NCBI GenBank assembly: GCA_021811615.1
Contig: JAJZNW010000089.1
Location: 46,441 to 110,440, forward strand
Direction: 5' to 3'
Source of the DNA: Bacteroidota bacterium
GTDB taxonomy: Bacteria > Bacteroidota > Ignavibacteria > Kryptoniales > JAKASW01
DNA: 64,000 nucleotides
The notes beneath the pieces were generated by a model. That model saw only the letters and a list, made by a program, of their open reading frames with translations. It was not told the origin of the DNA and made no database searches. Of the stretch, positions 26,963 to 36,202 are shown one piece after another (within the stretch, counting starts at the first letter, position 1; each line of letters opens with the position of its first letter). Both the position numbers and the translations under genes were made by a program.

Positions 26963-27018
26963 CTATGCGCTGTGCTCTTTGCCCTATGCTCTCTGCACTA
27001 TGCTCTATGCGCTCTGCG
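26963..27018. repeat. Four tandem degenerate 14-bp repeats
   Basis: CTATGCGCTGTGCT, CTTTGCCCTATGCT, CTCTGCACTATGCT and CTATGCGCTCTGCG follow one another without gaps just past the dprA stop. The unit is a low-complexity CTNTGCNCTNTGCT pattern. A partial inverted match (GCATAGCGC) lies upstream near 26884. Confidence 0.75.
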
Positions 27019-27020
27019 TT

Positions 27021-28118
27021 TCACGCGCACTTGACAAAATACTTACCCGGGAGCTGTTTAACAACGCCCTTCAGCTCCAGGCTGAGCAGCTGCACAAGCA
27101 GATCGGGGATAGGCATGCGGCACTTTTCAGCGAGAGCATCTATATGTTCCGCATCTTCGGATAGCGCGTCGAAGATTTTCTCTTCGAAGATAGTGAGCTG
27201 GACCTTCGGCTGTGAAACCGGCTGGTCTTTCAGCAGCGGGCGAAGCTTGTAGCGCAGCTCTTCGAGGACATCTCCGGTGCTCTCGACCAGCTTGGCACGC
27301 CCCTCTTTAATGAGTTTGCTCGTGCCCCTGCTCTTCTTTTCGAATATCGATCCTGGTACGGCAAACACTTCCCTGTTCTGGTCGAGAGCGGTTCCCGCCG
27401 TTATCATCGCACCTCCGTCGCGGTCGGTTTCGACGAGTATCGTACCGAGTGATATGCCGCTTATGATCCTGTTTCGGCGCGGGAAGTTCATCGCATCGGG
27501 TTTCGAGCCCATATAATATTCCGAGACTACCGCGCCGCCGACCAGTATCTGGTCGATCAGCTTTCTATTCTCACTCGGATAGACGACGTCGACTCCGCTG
27601 CCGAGAACTGCGATGGTCCTTCCGCCGGACCTGACGGTGACGGAGTGGGCAACCGTATCGACACCGCGCGCGAGTCCCGATACGACGATGACTCCCTGGT
27701 CTGCCAGCTCAGCGGCGAACTTCTCAGTCACACGCTTACCGTAGGTCGTAGGGTTGCGTGTCCCTACGATTGCAATCGAATATTTGTCTTCCTCTTTCAG
27801 GCTCCCGCGCACGAAAAGCATCACCGGTGGATCGTAGATCTTCTTCAGGTTTTCAGGATATTCCTTGTCCCAGAAAGTTACGATCCTGGCTTCGGACTTA
27901 TTGAGCCTGGAAAGCTGTACCTGGATTTCCTTATTGAAGTTCCTGTTCGATAATATCTTTTTGGCGAGGCCGCGATCTATTCCTTCGACGGCTGTAAGCT
28001 CTTTCTCACTCGCCTCAAGGACAGATTCAGCGTCCCCAAAATATGTGACGAGAGCCCGCAGCCTTGCGGGCCCAATCCCGGGAACCATTGAAAGACTCAA
28101 GAGCGTGCGAACATCCAT
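27021..28118 (-). CDS. dprA: DNA-processing protein DprA
   Basis: Binds incoming single-stranded DNA and loads RecA during natural transformation. The 365 residues have an N-terminal helix-hairpin-helix-like region (VPGIGPARLRALVTYFG), a central Rossmann-like DprA domain with GTRNPTTYG, SGLARGVDTVAH, VLGSGVDVVYPSEN and NFPRRNRIISGIS, and a C-terminal winged-helix region (FDALSEDAEHIDALAEKC). All expected motifs are intact. It is the last gene of the signalling run, 71 bp after the receiver-kinase gene. Confidence 0.96.
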   Translation of the reverse strand: MDVRTLLSLSMVPGIGPARLRALVTYFGDAESVLEASEKELTAVEGIDRGLAKKILSNRNFNKEIQVQLSRLNKSEARIVTFWDKEYPENLKKIYDPPVMLFVRGSLKEEDKYSIAIVGTRNPTTYGKRVTEKFAAELADQGVIVVSGLARGVDTVAHSVTVRSGGRTIAVLGSGVDVVYPSENRKLIDQILVGGAVVSEYYMGSKPDAMNFPRRNRIISGISLGTILVETDRDGGAMITAGTALDQNREVFAVPGSIFEKKSRGTSKLIKEGRAKLVESTGDVLEELRYKLRPLLKDQPVSQPKVQLTIFEEKIFDALSEDAEHIDALAEKCRMPIPDLLVQLLSLELKGVVKQLPGKYFVKCA

Positions 28119-28189
28119 ACCGGCTAAGCGCCCTTCGCCCTGTTATCGAAAGGTCCGGCCTGCTTCCATGGGATGCCGCGTTGCATGAT

Positions 28190-29311
28190 TCAGTCCTTTC
28201 CTGCTGCCGGGAGGACAACGGTAAACTTCGTTCCTTTACCGAGAGAAGATTCGACAAAGACTCTCCCCCCATGCGCTTCCGATATACGCTTCACGATTGT
28301 CAGGCCGAGACCGGTACCCTTTCGGGATGAACCGTTGGCACTCTTCGCCTGACGATACCGGTCGAAAATGAGAGGCAACTCTTCCTCAGAAATCCCGGCA
28401 CCGGAGTCGAGAATATCGAGCGCGACATAATCGCCCTTCAGCTCGGGCCGTGCATCGCCGAAATTCTTGCAGTAGACCCTTATCGTTATTTCTCCCTCTC
28501 TCGGTGTGAACTTGATGGCATTGCTAAGAAGGTTAGTGACCACCTGGTCGATCTTGCCGCTGTCGCATTCGCAGATCTGTATGTCGTCAGAGGGTTCGAT
28601 CTTGAGATTGATTCCCTTTTCCCGGATAAGGAGCTTGATTCTTCCAACGGCTCCTGCGACGATCGCGTTCAGATCGTTCGGCTGCTTGTTCAACTGGATC
28701 TTCCCGGCTTCGAGCTTGGCGACATCGAGGATGTCGTTTATGAGACCGAGCATCCTCTGCGAAGTCTCGAGGGCAGACTTCATGAACTCTTTCCGCTCAT
28801 CGGGGTTCTTGTCGAATTCCCCGCGCGCTCCCAGCTGGAGAACCCCGATGATAACGGACAAAGGGCTCCTCAGATCGTGGACGAGCATCGACTGGAAGTC
28901 GGCCTTCAGCTGTTCCACCTCGCGCTCGGCCTTCACCACACGGAGAATCGATTTGACCCTCGCTATCAGCTCGTCCTGATCGATCGGTTTGGTCAGGTAC
29001 TCGTCCGCACCGAGAGAGAATCCCTCCTCTATGCTTTTCGCGTCCTTCGAGTTCGCGGTAAGAATTATGACCGGAATGTCCTTCGTGATCTCGTTCGATC
29101 TCAAATGCTTAAGCGTTTCGAACCCGTTCATCTCCGGCATCGCAACGTCCAGTATGATCAAATCGGGATGCTCCGACGCGCTCAAGCCCAGGCATTCTTT
29201 TCCGGTCGACGCTTTGAGGACGTCGAATCCCTGCCGCTTCAGCATTCTTTCGAGAAGAATGAGATTATCGGGAGCATCGTCGACCGCCAGTATTTTTTGA
29301 CGTTCGTCCAT
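28190..29311 (-). CDS. Receiver-domain histidine kinase (REC-HisKA-HATPase)
   Basis: A 373-residue soluble kinase with an N-terminal receiver (acidic pair Asp11-Asp12, phospho-acceptor Asp55 in LIILDVAMPEMNG, Lys in LTKPI), a short coiled linker, a HisKA domain with phospho-His145 in SMLVHDLRSPLS and an ATPase domain (N box NLLSNAIKF, G1 DSGAGI, G2 GTGLGLTI). It has no membrane segment. The order suggests that phosphorylation of its receiver tunes its kinase activity, so it could sit downstream of the large hybrid kinase encoded 46 bp upstream. No effector is attached. Confidence 0.92.
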   Translation of the reverse strand: MDERQKILAVDDAPDNLILLERMLKRQGFDVLKASTGKECLGLSASEHPDLIILDVAMPEMNGFETLKHLRSNEITKDIPVIILTANSKDAKSIEEGFSLGADEYLTKPIDQDELIARVKSILRVVKAEREVEQLKADFQSMLVHDLRSPLSVIIGVLQLGARGEFDKNPDERKEFMKSALETSQRMLGLINDILDVAKLEAGKIQLNKQPNDLNAIVAGAVGRIKLLIREKGINLKIEPSDDIQICECDSGKIDQVVTNLLSNAIKFTPREGEITIRVYCKNFGDARPELKGDYVALDILDSGAGISEEELPLIFDRYRQAKSANGSSRKGTGLGLTIVKRISEAHGGRVFVESSLGKGTKFTVVLPAAGKD

Positions 29312-29357
29312 TTCTCAGTGTCGCCTCATCGAGACAGCGGAAGGATCTGTAATCCGA

Positions 29358-32300
29358 TCACGGCTTCCGCTCCTTTCTCTGTATGAATTTATTCACTTCC
29401 CGGAGGATTATTTCACGCGTCAGTCCTTCTTTCCTGACGATATTCTTGATCCGGGAATTGAGCATTCTTTTTTCCTCGTCGGTTATTTCCTTTGCCGTGA
29501 GGACAACGACAGGCACATCCTTGAGCCTATCATCCTCCTGCATTTTCTCCACGACTTTAAAACCATCCATCTCCGGCATCAGGAGGTCGAGAAATACAAG
29601 AGAAGGGACGCCGGACTTCAAAAACTCGAACGCTTCGACTCCGTTTCGGGCAGTTGAAATATTGAATTTACTTCTCTCCAAAATGTTACGAAGAAAATCC
29701 GTGAAGTCCTCGTTGTCGTCGACGACGAGTATGTCGCCGCCGTCGGTTCCCGTGGAGGCGCGCACAATAGAAACGATCTTGTCCGCCTCGACCGGTTTTA
29801 CAACGTAGGACTCGGCACCGAGAGAAAGCGCGAGCGCCTTGTTATCGACGATAGAATGAATAATGACAGGTATATCTTTCAATTCCGGATCGGCTTTTAG
29901 TTCCTGCAACACCTGCCACCCGTCTTTTTCAGGCATCATTATATCGAGGGTAACCAGAACGGGTTTCATCTCCTGGACGGTATCGAGCGCTCTGGTGGAG
30001 TCGGTTACTCCGACAAACTCGAACCCTTCTCCTTCCAGGTGGGTCTTCAATAACATCAGCACCTCTGGGTCGTCGTCTACACAGACGATAAGGTTATTGG
30101 CATTCAACGGTCCGTTTGAAGTCGGCGGCGCCTCCGTTCTGTTATAAACTTCATTCCTCTCCGCAAACTTATAGACTGTCGGCAAGGTCACCGTGAAGGT
30201 CGACCCCTTGCCAAACTCGCTTTTCACCGTCAGGTCTCCACCGAGCATCCTGGCGAGTCTCCTGGATATCGAGAGGCCAAGGCCCGTACCACCATACTTG
30301 CGCGTGTTGGAGCCGTCCACCTGTCTGAATTCCTCAAAAATCAGTTCAAGGAAGTCGTCTGGTATACCCGGCCCGGTATCTTCGACGGCAACCGAGACAA
30401 GGTTCCCCTCCATGAGTTTTGCGCTGACCTTAATATGTCCGCTTTCGGTGAATTTGGCGGCATTGCTGAGCAGGTTCAATATTATCTGTTTTATTCTCGC
30501 CGGGTCCGACTCGAATGCCGGCATAGCGGGGTCGACCTCGGAAATGAGTTCGACGTGCTTACCGCCGACCAGCGGCGCAACTGTGGAAAGCGAGTCGGCG
30601 ATCACCGTCTCGAGGCTGAACTGCTCGGATAATATCGTGATCCGTCCCGCCTCGATCTTCGACAAATCGAGAATGTCGTTGATGAGCGCAAGGAGGTTCC
30701 TTGCATTTCTCAGGACTATCTCCAGTCCCTCTTTCTGTTCCCCGGTAGGGGGCGTGACGTCGTCGGTCAGCACGAGGTTCGTGAATCCAATTATCGAATT
30801 AAGAGGGGTCCGGAGTTCGTGGCTCATGTTTGCGAGGAACTGGCTCTTCAGTCTGCTTGCCTCTTCAAGCTGTTGATTGGCCAAAACGAGCTGAGCGTTG
30901 GCTTCTTCCACCCACACCTTTGACATTCTAAGCTGCTCGTTGAAATCTTCCAGCTCCTTGGACTTCTCGAGGATATCGGAGTAGAGGAAAGCGTTCTCGA
31001 CGGCGCCTCCAAGCACCCGGGAGATCATCACAAAGAACTCCATGTCAGACTCTTCGGACTCGAGCATTTCCTTCGATACAGCGAGGAGAACGCCATGAGT
31101 CTTCCTTGTCCCTATGATCGGAACCACCGCCGCCGAAGCTATCTTCTCCCTGCGGAGCGACTGAAATATGGCGGACGGTTTCAGCTCTTCCGTAATCGAA
31201 GGTATATGTTTCGGTATGCCGAGCTTCATGGATTCGAACAGGACTCCGTCGGCAAGCGGGAAGGAATGCACACTCTGATCCTTCAGGAATGGATTGCTGA
31301 AACCAAGCGAAGCGGCCAGATTCATGTTGCCGGTAGCCTCGTTAAGGAGGTACACGGCGGCGGCCGATATCCCTTCAAATTCCATCAGACGCGTGAGGCT
31401 CTTGTTCAGGATCTCAAATACATCGAGGGCATCTTTGACGGCCATGGCCGTCCTGTTAATGACGGAAAGCCTTCTGTTCTGTTTCTTTACCGCAATTTCG
31501 TTTCTCTTCTGATCTGTTATGTCGCTGAATGTAACCACTGCGCCGCTGACTACCCGGCCAGGGTCGATCAGGGGGGAAGCGCTGATCGAGATAATGCGCT
31601 CGGTTCCATTTCGTATAATGAGGAGCTCGCTGTTCCGGACATCCTTGCCCTCTACGGCAGCCTGTTTCACGGGGTTTTCGTCTTCGATAAGAGGAGCACC
31701 ATCCAGTTTGCGAACACCAAGCGTATCGGAGTAATCCTCAAAGCTCAGCGCCGGTATCTCGGTGAGTCCGAAAGTCCTTTTGCCGCCTTCGTTCATCAGG
31801 ATGATTTTGCCGTTCCTGTCGACGAGTGCAATCCCTTCCGCAGCGCTCGCAAAGATCTTCTCGAGCTGGTCTGACTGTTCGGCAACCTTCGCACCCAGTT
31901 TCAATTTCTGGAATCCAGCAGCCAGCTCGTTCGCCGCCGCATCTGCAAGATCGGCCTCGTACTTTATGTTTCCCGGAGCGGCTATCGAAACGTATTGAAG
32001 TACCCCGACAAGTTGACCCGATGTGACCAGCGGAAGGCTTATCAGGCCCATGGCATCCCTGAAGAAGGGCTCGTTTCCGAAATCTGAGAACTCCGTCTCC
32101 GCGAGCGACCGGCTGAAGACCATCTTACAGAGTTTAGCGGCCCGTTCTGCATTTGTCTCGGAACCCGCTTCGAACTTCTGCACCGGAAGGACTGACGGTG
32201 TTCTTCCCAGAGCGTTTCGCTGCGCGAGGAGCTGAAGCGATGCACCCGCTTCATCGTAGGAGTAGAGCGCCGACAGAGGAGAGCCCAGCACCTCCGTAAG

Positions 32301-33926
32301 AAATACGACGGCGGAATCTGCCAGCTCGCCGATCGTGCTGCTCGAGAAAGCGAGCTGGGCAACCCGGTAAGCGGTCTCTTTCCTTTTTTCCTCCCATTTC
32401 TTCTCGGTAATGTCTTCACAGATACCGACGAGTGCGATCATATCCCCATTCGTGTCCTTGATCGAGCTGGTACTCAGAGAGATGAAGTATTCTGTACCGT
32501 CCTTCTTCCTGTTGAGCACCTCTCCCCTCCAACTCCCTTTTCGGACGGTTTGTACGAAGATGTCGCGTGCCTTGTAATAGCCGAAGCTTGGAGAAACGAT
32601 TGTCCAGAGGCTTCGCCCAGGTAATTCATCCAGAGTATACCCGAAGAGCTTCTCTGCCGCGGTATTAAGATAAGTGACGAGCCCTTCGGGATCGGTCAGT
32701 GCGATCGCTTCGTCGGTATTCTCCACAGCCGCACTCAAAACTTGGTTGTGGTGCTCCAGTTGTTTCCTTCTGGTGATGTCCCTGTAAACCGTGATAGTAC
32801 CGAGCCTCTTCCCCTCGATGACTATGAGCGCCGAATTCAAGAGAGCCTCTCTTCTCTCCCTTCCCTTGGTAATAACAGTCAACTCGAGCTCACTGGCCCT
32901 CCCCTGTTCGACCTGTTCGGCGTACCTGCCGGCCTTCTCTCTTTCGTCCTGATCATAGAGGTCGTCTATCGGCCTGACTCTCATTTCCGCAAGAGTATAT
33001 CCAAACACATTTTCGAATGCCGGGTTCACATACAGAGTGAAACCGGTCTCGTTCACGATTCTCACGGGATCAGGGACTTTTTCGAGATAGACCTGGTACT
33101 TGAGAAGTTCTCGGTTGACCGATTTCAATCCTTCAGAACTCCGGACGTAATCGGCGAATATCTGGCCGACGTCGACGAGGCTTCCGACGGCACCGATCAC
33201 ATAGGCGATAGAAGATATCCCGAGACGTACAGCAGAAGCGCTATCGCCGATTCTAACGGAGAAGGCTCCTACGAGCGTTCCGAGAGTCAGCAGGAACAGC
33301 GCGATGCTGATCGAGTAATTGAAAAGGGTGGGATACTTGAGATAATTCAGGCTCACTCCGAAGAACGCGATGAGAAAGAACGCGGCGACCACAAAGTTGA
33401 GAGGACGCATGTTACCGGAAGAGAGTTCTTCGCCGAGCTTCTGTCCCTGGGAGACAAATACCACGACGATTACGACAATACCGGCGACCACGATGCCGGC
33501 GAACGCATCGAAGAGGATCGACTTCGGTTTAGGGTAGATCCAGACGAGGACCGTACCCACGGCAAGCATCAAAGCGAGAAGAAAACTCCCTCCCTGCCAG
33601 GCGGCCAGCTGGAAGCCGAAAGCAGCCTGTCCTCCGCCGACAACACCAAGGTCCGCTGCAATGATTGCGGTGACCCTGGTGAATCCGCCGACCAGGAACG
33701 CGAGCGCGATGAATTCCAACAGGCGATCTCTCAAGACTATGTACCTCGAAAAGGCAAACAGGGAGATCGCGACCGATATCATATTGGTAATGAGAATGGA
33801 ATCGAGGAGGAGCCGGGAGTCGACCGAGACATGGGTAAATATCCCGATAAGGGCGATGATGATCGCAAATACCCATGCCCCGCCGACACCGACGGCGAGA
33901 GAGAACAGCCCTCTGTTCTGTTTCAT
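29358..33926 (-). CDS. Large membrane hybrid histidine kinase with PAS/GAF sensors and two receivers
   Basis: About 1,522 residues from ATG 33926. Domains in order by reading: 7-8 membrane helices (about 1-280), PAS (about 295), PAS (about 415), GAF (about 540-690), PAS (about 700-825), GAF (about 835-985), coiled coil, HisKA with His in FLANMSHELRTPLN, ATPase (NLLSNAAKF, DTGPGI, GTGLGLSI), receiver 1 (LVTLDIMMPEKDG) and receiver 2 (LVFLDLLMPEMDG). The track start (33980) overlaps the preceding response-regulator gene; ATG 33926 begins one base after its TAG stop. It is a multi-input phosphorelay hub. The input signal is unknown. Confidence 0.92.
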   Translation of the reverse strand: MKQNRGLFSLAVGVGGAWVFAIIIALIGIFTHVSVDSRLLLDSILITNMISVAISLFAFSRYIVLRDRLLEFIALAFLVGGFTRVTAIIAADLGVVGGGQAAFGFQLAAWQGGSFLLALMLAVGTVLVWIYPKPKSILFDAFAGIVVAGIVVIVVVFVSQGQKLGEELSSGNMRPLNFVVAAFFLIAFFGVSLNYLKYPTLFNYSISIALFLLTLGTLVGAFSVRIGDSASAVRLGISSIAYVIGAVGSLVDVGQIFADYVRSSEGLKSVNRELLKYQVYLEKVPDPVRIVNETGFTLYVNPAFENVFGYTLAEMRVRPIDDLYDQDEREKAGRYAEQVEQGRASELELTVITKGRERREALLNSALIVIEGKRLGTITVYRDITRRKQLEHHNQVLSAAVENTDEAIALTDPEGLVTYLNTAAEKLFGYTLDELPGRSLWTIVSPSFGYYKARDIFVQTVRKGSWRGEVLNRKKDGTEYFISLSTSSIKDTNGDMIALVGICEDITEKKWEEKRKETAYRVAQLAFSSSTIGELADSAVVFLTEVLGSPLSALYSYDEAGASLQLLAQRNALGRTPSVLPVQKFEAGSETNAERAAKLCKMVFSRSLAETEFSDFGNEPFFRDAMGLISLPLVTSGQLVGVLQYVSIAAPGNIKYEADLADAAANELAAGFQKLKLGAKVAEQSDQLEKIFASAAEGIALVDRNGKIILMNEGGKRTFGLTEIPALSFEDYSDTLGVRKLDGAPLIEDENPVKQAAVEGKDVRNSELLIIRNGTERIISISASPLIDPGRVVSGAVVTFSDITDQKRNEIAVKKQNRRLSVINRTAMAVKDALDVFEILNKSLTRLMEFEGISAAAVYLLNEATGNMNLAASLGFSNPFLKDQSVHSFPLADGVLFESMKLGIPKHIPSITEELKPSAIFQSLRREKIASAAVVPIIGTRKTHGVLLAVSKEMLESEESDMEFFVMISRVLGGAVENAFLYSDILEKSKELEDFNEQLRMSKVWVEEANAQLVLANQQLEEASRLKSQFLANMSHELRTPLNSIIGFTNLVLTDDVTPPTGEQKEGLEIVLRNARNLLALINDILDLSKIEAGRITILSEQFSLETVIADSLSTVAPLVGGKHVELISEVDPAMPAFESDPARIKQIILNLLSNAAKFTESGHIKVSAKLMEGNLVSVAVEDTGPGIPDDFLELIFEEFRQVDGSNTRKYGGTGLGLSISRRLARMLGGDLTVKSEFGKGSTFTVTLPTVYKFAERNEVYNRTEAPPTSNGPLNANNLIVCVDDDPEVLMLLKTHLEGEGFEFVGVTDSTRALDTVQEMKPVLVTLDIMMPEKDGWQVLQELKADPELKDIPVIIHSIVDNKALALSLGAESYVVKPVEADKIVSIVRASTGTDGGDILVVDDNEDFTDFLRNILERSKFNISTARNGVEAFEFLKSGVPSLVFLDLLMPEMDGFKVVEKMQEDDRLKDVPVVVLTAKEITDEEKRMLNSRIKNIVRKEGLTREIILREVNKFIQRKERKP

Positions 33927-33927
33927 C

Positions 33928-34320
33928 CTACTTTCCGGTAGAAGGTTCACCTGATATGTATTTCTTAAGTGTCTCGACAAGGAGCACCGGGTCTACGGGC
34001 TTCGTGAGATAGTCGTTGCATCCGGCCTCCAACGCGCGCTCCCTGTCGCCAAGCATAGCCTGTGCCGTCACCGCAATAACGGGTATGTTGCTAGTTGACT
34101 CGTTCGATTTCAATGCGGCCGCGGTCTCGTAACCATCCATGTCGGGCATTTTCATATCGAGGAGTATCACGTCGGGACTCCGCTCGACGGCGAGCCTGTA
34201 AGTCTCGCGGCCCGTTTGCGCCTCGATGCACTCGAATTCTTTTCCCAATCGCCGGATCAATCGCCTCATGAGGAGGATATTATCCGAATTGTCGTCGGCT
34301 ATCAGGAAAAGGCGAGGCAT
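33928..34320 (-). CDS. Single-domain response regulator (stand-alone receiver)
   Basis: A 130-residue receiver with Asp9-Asp10 in IADDNSDN, phospho-acceptor Asp55 in VILLDMKMPDMDG, the Thr in IAVTAQA and Lys in LTKPVD. No output domain follows, so it acts by protein contact or as a relay intermediate. The track ORF starts at 34458, inside the previous gene; ATG 34320 (MPRLFLIADD) overlaps the stop of the phosphohexomutase gene (TGATG), so the two are translationally coupled. It is followed directly by the large hybrid kinase, its likely partner. Confidence 0.9.
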   Translation of the reverse strand: MPRLFLIADDNSDNILLMRRLIRRLGKEFECIEAQTGRETYRLAVERSPDVILLDMKMPDMDGYETAAALKSNESTSNIPVIAVTAQAMLGDRERALEAGCNDYLTKPVDPVLLVETLKKYISGEPSTGK

Positions 34321-35720
34321 CAAGATTTGCCCGGTTTCAGTATTTTCTGGACAACCTTCATGACTTCGGATGCACGTTCGCCGGCCTCCTCGCGGGAAGC
34401 GGCTTCCGAAATCACTCTTATGATAGGCTCGGTATTCGATTTCCTTAAGTGGATCCAATAATCGGGGGCGTCGATCTTAAGTCCATCTTCGGTGTTAATC
34501 TTGAATTTCGAATAACTCTTTCTCACCGATTCGATCACCTTATCGGGGTTTCCCTTCCCGATGTCAATTCTCATCTTAACAATTTCAAATTTAGGGAGCG
34601 AGTCCTTCAGTTGAGAAAGTGTGCCACCGAATTCGAGTAGGTGCTGGAGTGTTATGCCGATGCCGACGAGCGCATCGCGGCCATAATGCACCTCAGGAAG
34701 GATGACACCTCCGCTTCCCTCGCCTCCGACGACTGCATCGACGCTTTTCATCTTCTTAACGACGTTTATTTCCCCGACGGCCGATCTGTACACCTTGCCG
34801 TCCAGCTCCTGCGCGATGACATCGACTGCACGTGTCGTCGAAAGATTCACCGCGGCCACGCGTTTCTCTTTGGGAGTCTTCGAAAAAATGAACTTCACCG
34901 CCTGTGCGACCGTGTACTCCTCACTGAACGGCTCCCCTTTCTCGGTAATAAGAACAAGCCTGTCGACATCCGGGTCGACGACGATCCCGAGGTCTGCCTT
35001 TTCGAGCCTGACGCGATCCATGACGGCACCGAGGTTCTCGGGGATGGGTTCCGGCTTCCTCGGAAATTCGCCTGTGGGCTCGCAGTTCATCTTGACAAGA
35101 CTGCATCCCAGCTCATTCAGGAGAGATGGGACTACGGTTGCCCCGCCGGCATTCACGCAGTCCACAACAACCTTGAAATGTCTCTTTCGGATTGCTTCGA
35201 CATCGATCGACTTTATCGCCAGAACGCGTCTTACATGATCGTGAAGAAAGTAATCGTTGTGTTCGATCTTCCCGGTCGAATTAAACGCCGCATACTTCGG
35301 ATTCATCTCCGCGTATTTCCAAAGCTCCTTGTTTTCTGCGGCGTCGAGGAAGACCCCAGTTTCATTGATGAACTTAAGACCGTTCCACTCCATGGGGTTA
35401 TGACTCGCGGTAACGGCAACTCCGCCCGCTGCGTCCGAATGTTCGGCAGCGAGCTGCACGGTAGGGGTCGGACAAATTCCTATGTCGACCACGTCGCAAC
35501 CGTTTGCGGCCAGGGTACCTATAAGCATTTCCGCCAGCATCTCGCCATGGTACCTGCCGTCCCTTCCTACAACTATCTTCCCGCGATCGGTGAATTTCGC
35601 GAAGGCATTCGCGTATTTGATTACAGTCTCCGGTGTAAGTGAATCTCCCACAATTCCCCTCAGACCGGATATGCTGACGATTAACGAAGAAGTAACGCTG
35701 GATCGTGTAGTCTTACTCAT
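34320..35720 (-). CDS. glmM: Phosphohexomutase (phosphoglucosamine mutase / phosphomannomutase family)
   Basis: A 466-residue alpha-D-phosphohexomutase that moves phosphate between C1 and C6 of a sugar. It has the catalytic phosphoserine Ser106 in TASHNPMEWNGLK, the metal site DPDVDRLVLI, the sugar-binding GGEGSGG and the phosphate-binding RKSNTEPIIRV. The family cannot be split into GlmM, ManB or bifunctional enzymes by eye; the RKSNTEP form departs from the RPSGTEP of classical GlmM, so the symbol is provisional. It overlaps the upstream GNAT gene (ATGA) and the downstream receiver gene (TGATG). Confidence 0.85.
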   Translation of the reverse strand: MSKTTRSSVTSSLIVSISGLRGIVGDSLTPETVIKYANAFAKFTDRGKIVVGRDGRYHGEMLAEMLIGTLAANGCDVVDIGICPTPTVQLAAEHSDAAGGVAVTASHNPMEWNGLKFINETGVFLDAAENKELWKYAEMNPKYAAFNSTGKIEHNDYFLHDHVRRVLAIKSIDVEAIRKRHFKVVVDCVNAGGATVVPSLLNELGCSLVKMNCEPTGEFPRKPEPIPENLGAVMDRVRLEKADLGIVVDPDVDRLVLITEKGEPFSEEYTVAQAVKFIFSKTPKEKRVAAVNLSTTRAVDVIAQELDGKVYRSAVGEINVVKKMKSVDAVVGGEGSGGVILPEVHYGRDALVGIGITLQHLLEFGGTLSQLKDSLPKFEIVKMRIDIGKGNPDKVIESVRKSYSKFKINTEDGLKIDAPDYWIHLRKSNTEPIIRVISEAASREEAGERASEVMKVVQKILKPGKS

Positions 35721-36202
35721 TTCCTACCCTTAGTGGTTATTATCTTTGAAAATTGAATTAATCTCCTGCTCGGAACATAGCCTCTCGCCTTAAGAAAAGT
35801 ACCAACCGTTTTATTGTACGCGTAGACGCTCATTAAAATATACTCGACCTTTTCATCTTTCGCCAATCTCTCGACCGCACTCAACAGCGCGCCTCCGATA
35901 CCATGGCGGCGCCATCCCTTCTTCGTGACCGCATACGGAAGGTAGAAGTAATTCTCCGACCTGTACACGGTAACATACCCGACCACTTCATCCTTGCCTT
36001 TCCTTGTCCCGGGAACCACCGCAACGATCAGCATCGCGTCATTTCCTCCGAGAAAGTGGATGAAATCGTCCGCTTTCATTCTCTGCCCGGGATAGTTCTC
36101 GATTTCTCTCACACCTGCACTCATCTTCACAATTTCGGCAAGATCTCCCCGCCTCGCTCTGCGAATTCTGAAGTCCGTCTGCTTCTTCTCCATAGACTTC
36201 AT
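35717..36202 (-). CDS. GNAT-family N-acetyltransferase
   Basis: A 161-residue acetyltransferase of the GNAT superfamily. The acetyl-CoA pyrophosphate-binding motif A is seen as KKGWRRHGIGGALLSAVERLA (about residues 92-112), preceded by the GYVTVYRSE strand and followed by LMSVYAYNKTVGTFLKARGYVPSRRL, the usual C-terminal half. The acceptor (protein or small molecule) is unknown. It starts 1 bp after the coaX stop codon and overlaps the phosphohexomutase start by ATGA, so it belongs to this operon. Confidence 0.88.
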   Translation of the reverse strand: MKSMEKKQTDFRIRRARRGDLAEIVKMSAGVREIENYPGQRMKADDFIHFLGGNDAMLIVAVVPGTRKGKDEVVGYVTVYRSENYFYLPYAVTKKGWRRHGIGGALLSAVERLAKDEKVEYILMSVYAYNKTVGTFLKARGYVPSRRLIQFSKIITTKGRK

